Positions 7,937-9,403 of a DNA stretch of 9,403 bases are shown in pieces. The position numbers and the translations under genes were made by a program. Position 1 is the stretch's first letter, and the number at the start of each line of letters is the position of its first letter. The stretch covers positions 1 to 9,403 of the forward strand of contig JAICRA010000036.1 in assembly GCA_025937615.1 (NCBI GenBank), written 5' to 3'. The stretch is from Thermomicrobiales bacterium (lineage in GTDB: Bacteria; Chloroflexota; Chloroflexia; Thermomicrobiales; UBA6265). Under the pieces are notes generated by a model. That model worked only from the letters and a program-made list of their open reading frames with translations, was not told the DNA's origin and did no database searches.

Positions 7937-8010
7937 AGGAAGAACGATGCCCGTCACCCTGCTACCAACCACCGTAAGCGCAGCGAACAATCACCCCATC
8001 ACCCATCACC
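7896..8010. repeat. Inverted repeats in the osmC/mutM convergent gap
   Basis: GGTGATGGGTG (7896-7906) is the exact reverse complement of CACCCATCACC (8000-8010), an 11-bp outer pair. Inside it, GGTAGCAGG (7931-7939) exactly matches the reverse complement of CCTGCTACC (7958-7966), a 9-bp stem with an 18-nt loop. The elements lie between the 3' ends of convergent genes, so they could act as a bidirectional transcription stop, but there is no T tract on either strand. A miniature mobile or repetitive extragenic palindrome is the other reading. Confidence 0.65.
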
Positions 8011-8033
8011 ACGAGCGGAGCGAGTAATCACCC
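7977..8033 (-). repeat. Two-copy imperfect direct repeat, period 37
   Basis: The 20-mers at 7977-7996 and 8014-8033 agree at 17 of 20 positions: AGCG, then C or G, AGCGA, then AC or GT, AATCACCC. The right copy covers the mutM stop codon (8028-8030). The copies are joined by CATCACCC-rich sequence, the complement of the GGGT units of the left array, so the whole 7895-8040 block looks like one repeat family. Confidence 0.6.
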
Positions 8034-8870
8034 GATCACCCCTGAGGACGGCTGACAGTGGGGGCAGTACGACGTGCCGCGTCCGCTCACGACCGTTCGC
8101 ACCAGTGGCGTGCCGCAACGTGCACATGGGCCCTTATCGCCGCGGCCGTAGACCAGCAGGCGGCCGCCATAGCCACCGCGATTGCCTTCGGCGTCCTCGA
8201 AGCTCGAGAAGGTCGTGCCTCGGCCGTCGATGGCGGCCCGTAGCACACCGCGGACGGCTCGGTGCAGGCGGCGGACCTCTTCAGGCGCGAGGGTGTTCGC
8301 CCGTCGCTCCGGGTGGATTCCGGCGCGGAACAGTGACTCGTCGACGTAGATATTGCCCAGACCACCGATCAGTCCCTGGTCGAGGAGCACGGACTTGATC
8401 TTGCCGGGTCGGCGTCGCAGTCGCTCTTCAAGCCAGGCCGCCGTGAACTTCCGCTCCAACGGCTCACGGCCCAACCGTTGTTCGAGAAGGTCGAGATCGT
8501 CGCCATGCACATGGGTAACGCGACCGAACTTGCGTTGATCGGAGAAACGAAGATCGAGGCCGTTGGTGAACTCGATCGCCAGGTGTTCAAAGCGAAGAGA
8601 CGGCTCCTCTCTTGGGACCACGCTCAGCCGGCCGGTCATCCGCAGGTGGACGACAATGGCGGTCTCGTCGTCGAGGTCGATGATGAGGTACTTGGCGCGC
8701 CGGCGGACACCGCGGACCGTGCGCCCTTCGACCCGAGCCAGGACATCTTCGACTCGCTCATCGGCGAGAACGCCGGGAAAATCGCCAATGCGGAGCGAGC
8801 GGATCCTTTGACCGACGATCTTGTCGAGCAAGGAGCGCCGGACGGTTTCGACCTCTGGGAGTTCTGGCAT
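8028..8870 (-). CDS. mutM: Formamidopyrimidine-DNA glycosylase (Fpg/MutM)
   Basis: MutM removes 8-oxoguanine and formamidopyrimidines from DNA and cuts the abasic site by beta,delta-elimination. The 280-aa product begins MPELPEVETV, so Pro2 (Schiff-base nucleophile), Glu3 and Glu6 are all present, which fixes the start at 8870. Lys60 sits in RRAKYL. The helix-two-turn-helix with the family motif GGLGNIYVDESL is at 169-180 (Asn173). The C-terminal zinc finger is C-x2-C-x16-C-x2-C (Cys249, 252, 269, 272), with Arg264 in its hairpin contacting the lesion phosphate. Length is close to E. coli Fpg (269). The frame is open far upstream, through the HIT gene on the other strand, but that part is a shadow. 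No strong ribosome binding site is visible; a 17-bp near-palindrome ends 3 bp before the start codon. The last four residues (GVIG) and the stop codon are encoded at the edge of the intergenic repeat. Confidence 0.97.
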   Translation of the reverse strand: MPELPEVETVRRSLLDKIVGQRIRSLRIGDFPGVLADERVEDVLARVEGRTVRGVRRRAKYLIIDLDDETAIVVHLRMTGRLSVVPREEPSLRFEHLAIEFTNGLDLRFSDQRKFGRVTHVHGDDLDLLEQRLGREPLERKFTAAWLEERLRRRPGKIKSVLLDQGLIGGLGNIYVDESLFRAGIHPERRANTLAPEEVRRLHRAVRGVLRAAIDGRGTTFSSFEDAEGNRGGYGGRLLVYGRGDKGPCARCGTPLVRTVVSGRGTSYCPHCQPSSGVIG

Positions 8871-8873
8871 ACT

Positions 8874-8890
8874 CGCACGACGGTTGTGCG
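8874..8890. promoter_or_regulatory. Near-palindrome immediately upstream of mutM
   Basis: CGCACGACGGTTGTGCG is a 17-bp palindrome around 8882 with a single mismatched pair (8879/8885). It begins 4 bp beyond the mutM ATG in the 100-bp divergent gap with the HIT gene. As DNA it could be an operator; in the mutM mRNA it could be a small hairpin over the ribosome binding region, which would explain why no good Shine-Dalgarno site is seen there. Confidence 0.35.
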
Positions 8891-8936
8891 CCTCGAGCGC
8901 CGCAACAATCAGTAAGGAAGCCGGAGCGTAGCACGG

Positions 8937-8954
8937 AACCGTTGCTAAACCGTT
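8937..8954 (+). repeat. AACCGTT direct repeats upstream of the HIT gene
   Basis: AACCGTT occurs at 8937-8943 and 8948-8954, 11 bp apart, about one helical turn. A third AACCGT lies in the opposite orientation at 8880-8885 inside the near-palindrome next to mutM. Same-face repeats in a divergent promoter gap fit a shared regulator site, but seven-mers can recur by chance and no clear -10/-35 pair was found. Confidence 0.3.
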
Positions 8955-8970
8955 TGGAGTGCGTGAAGGT

Positions 8971-9330
8971 ATGACGGACCCGGTCGTAGCGGACTGTATC
9001 TTTTGTCGAATCACGCGCGGCGAGCTTGGTACCGAGTTCATCGCCGAGAGCGAGCACAACGTCGCGTTCCGCGATCTCCATCCGCAAGCGCCCGTGCACG
9101 TGCTCATCGTGCCTCGACAACATTTCGCGGCGCTGCGCGACGTCGGTAGCAGCGACTGGCAGGTCACTGCGGATGCGCTGGCACTTGCAACACACGTCGC
9201 GGCCGCGCACGGGCTCTATGAGGGCGGCTACCGAGTCATCACCAATGACGGCCCAGACGCTGGGCAGACGGTTCCTCATCTCCATTTTCATCTGCTCGGC
9301 GGAGCGCAGCTCCAGGCCGGGCTCGGGTGA
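8971..9330 (+). CDS. HIT-family (histidine triad) nucleotide-binding protein
   Basis: HIT proteins of the HinT branch hydrolyse nucleoside phosphoramidates and related nucleotide conjugates in the cytoplasm. The 119-aa product begins MTDPVVADCIFC, and the DCIFC motif (Cys9, Cys12) is the start of many bacterial HIT proteins and may bind zinc. The defining triad HLHFHLLGG is at 103-111, with His105, the middle one, as the expected nucleophile. It is preceded by GYRVITNDGPDAGQTV, also typical of HinT. ATG 8971 is chosen with GGAG (8956-8959) 11 nt upstream; GTG 8959 in the same frame would overlap that site. The gene is divergent from mutM. A further gene starts 39 bp downstream and is probably in the same transcript. 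Confidence 0.95.
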   Translation: MTDPVVADCIFCRITRGELGTEFIAESEHNVAFRDLHPQAPVHVLIVPRQHFAALRDVGSSDWQVTADALALATHVAAAHGLYEGGYRVITNDGPDAGQTVPHLHFHLLGGAQLQAGLG

Positions 9331-9369
9331 GCCTGCGAAAGTCGAGTCATTGACGATGGGGAGATCCTG

Positions 9370-9403
9370 ATGGCTGAGGCTCCGGTGCGACAACGTCTCG
9401 AGG
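9370..9403 (+). CDS. Start of a downstream gene, truncated by the window end (possibly GatB/YqeY-like)
   Basis: ATG 9370 is preceded by GGGGAG (9358-9363) at a 6-nt spacing, a strong initiation signal, and the frame MAEAPVRQRLE is open to the end. Only 11 codons are visible. The R-x-R-L-E pattern near the N-terminus and the position after a HIT gene would suit a YqeY/GatB-domain protein, which often starts with such an amphipathic helix. That is a guess from context and cannot be tested here. Confidence 0.55.
   Translation, partial: MAEAPVRQRLE

Noticed and set aside
7931..7966. The 9-bp stem as a classical intrinsic terminator
   Set aside because: The loop is 18 nt and neither strand has a T run after the stem; a role as a transcription stop remains possible but is not shown.
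7977..8033. Two spaced similar 20-mers as a CRISPR remnant
   Set aside because: There are only two imperfect copies, the spacing sequence is itself GGGT/ACCC-type repeat, and no cas gene is in the window.
8478..8915. A 145-codon plus-strand frame antisense to mutM
   Set aside because: It mirrors the mutM codons, has no recognisable family and no ribosome binding site, and is the kind of shadow frame expected in high-GC coding DNA.
8871..9167. A 99-codon N-terminal extension of the MutM frame on the minus strand
   Set aside because: MutM must begin with Met-Pro because Pro2 is the catalytic nucleophile, and the extension runs antisense through the clearly coding HIT gene.

Overview
The window is a GC-rich, gene-dense piece of a bacterial chromosome with ordinary housekeeping and catabolic genes. 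Coding frames show high G/C at third positions and several GTG starts. The gene set (a bacterial AcnA-type aconitase, a YcbD-like aldehyde dehydrogenase, OsmC, Fpg/MutM, a HIT protein) and the GGGT-rich intergenic repeat fit a Chloroflexota lineage such as Thermomicrobia/Sphaerobacter, or possibly an actinobacterium. This placement is from memory of similar proteins and is weak. No rRNA, tRNA, CRISPR array, insertion sequence or phage gene was found.

Layout. Positions 1-353 are a leader/intergenic stretch with an interrupted hairpin, an 11-bp direct repeat and one doubtful 77-codon frame. A same-strand series follows: aconitase (354-3092), a GMC-family flavin oxidoreductase (3148-4671), a Gfo/Idh/MocA-family NAD(P) dehydrogenase with the catalytic residues of inositol 2-dehydrogenase (4734-5738), and an aldehyde dehydrogenase very like alpha-ketoglutaric semialdehyde dehydrogenase (5825-7324). 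An OsmC hydroperoxide reductase (7430-7885) comes next after 105 bp with its own strong ribosome binding site. A 142-bp convergent gap holds a heptad GGGTNNN array and inverted repeats. On the minus strand lies mutM/fpg (8870 down to 8028), divergent from a HIT-family hydrolase (8971-9330). A final gene starts at 9370 and runs off the window.

How the genes may work together. Aconitase makes isocitrate for the TCA cycle, and the aldehyde dehydrogenase, if correctly assigned, makes 2-oxoglutarate from alpha-ketoglutaric semialdehyde, the last step of non-phosphorylative sugar, sugar-acid and hydroxyproline oxidation routes. A GMC alcohol/sugar oxidoreductase and a Gfo/Idh/MocA sugar or cyclitol dehydrogenase sit between them. 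It is therefore a reasonable inference, not a demonstration, that 3148-7324 is a small oxidative carbohydrate-catabolism operon feeding the TCA cycle. The dehydratases such a route needs are not in the window. OsmC (peroxide detoxification) and MutM (8-oxoguanine repair) both deal with oxidative damage but are convergent, so any functional link is only thematic.

I see no convincing undescribed multi-gene system. The least explained parts are non-coding: the 7895-8040 repeat between osmC and mutM (a G-quadruplex-capable heptad array whose right end supplies the mutM stop codon), the structured leader at 1-166, and the repeated AACCGT sites between mutM and the HIT gene.
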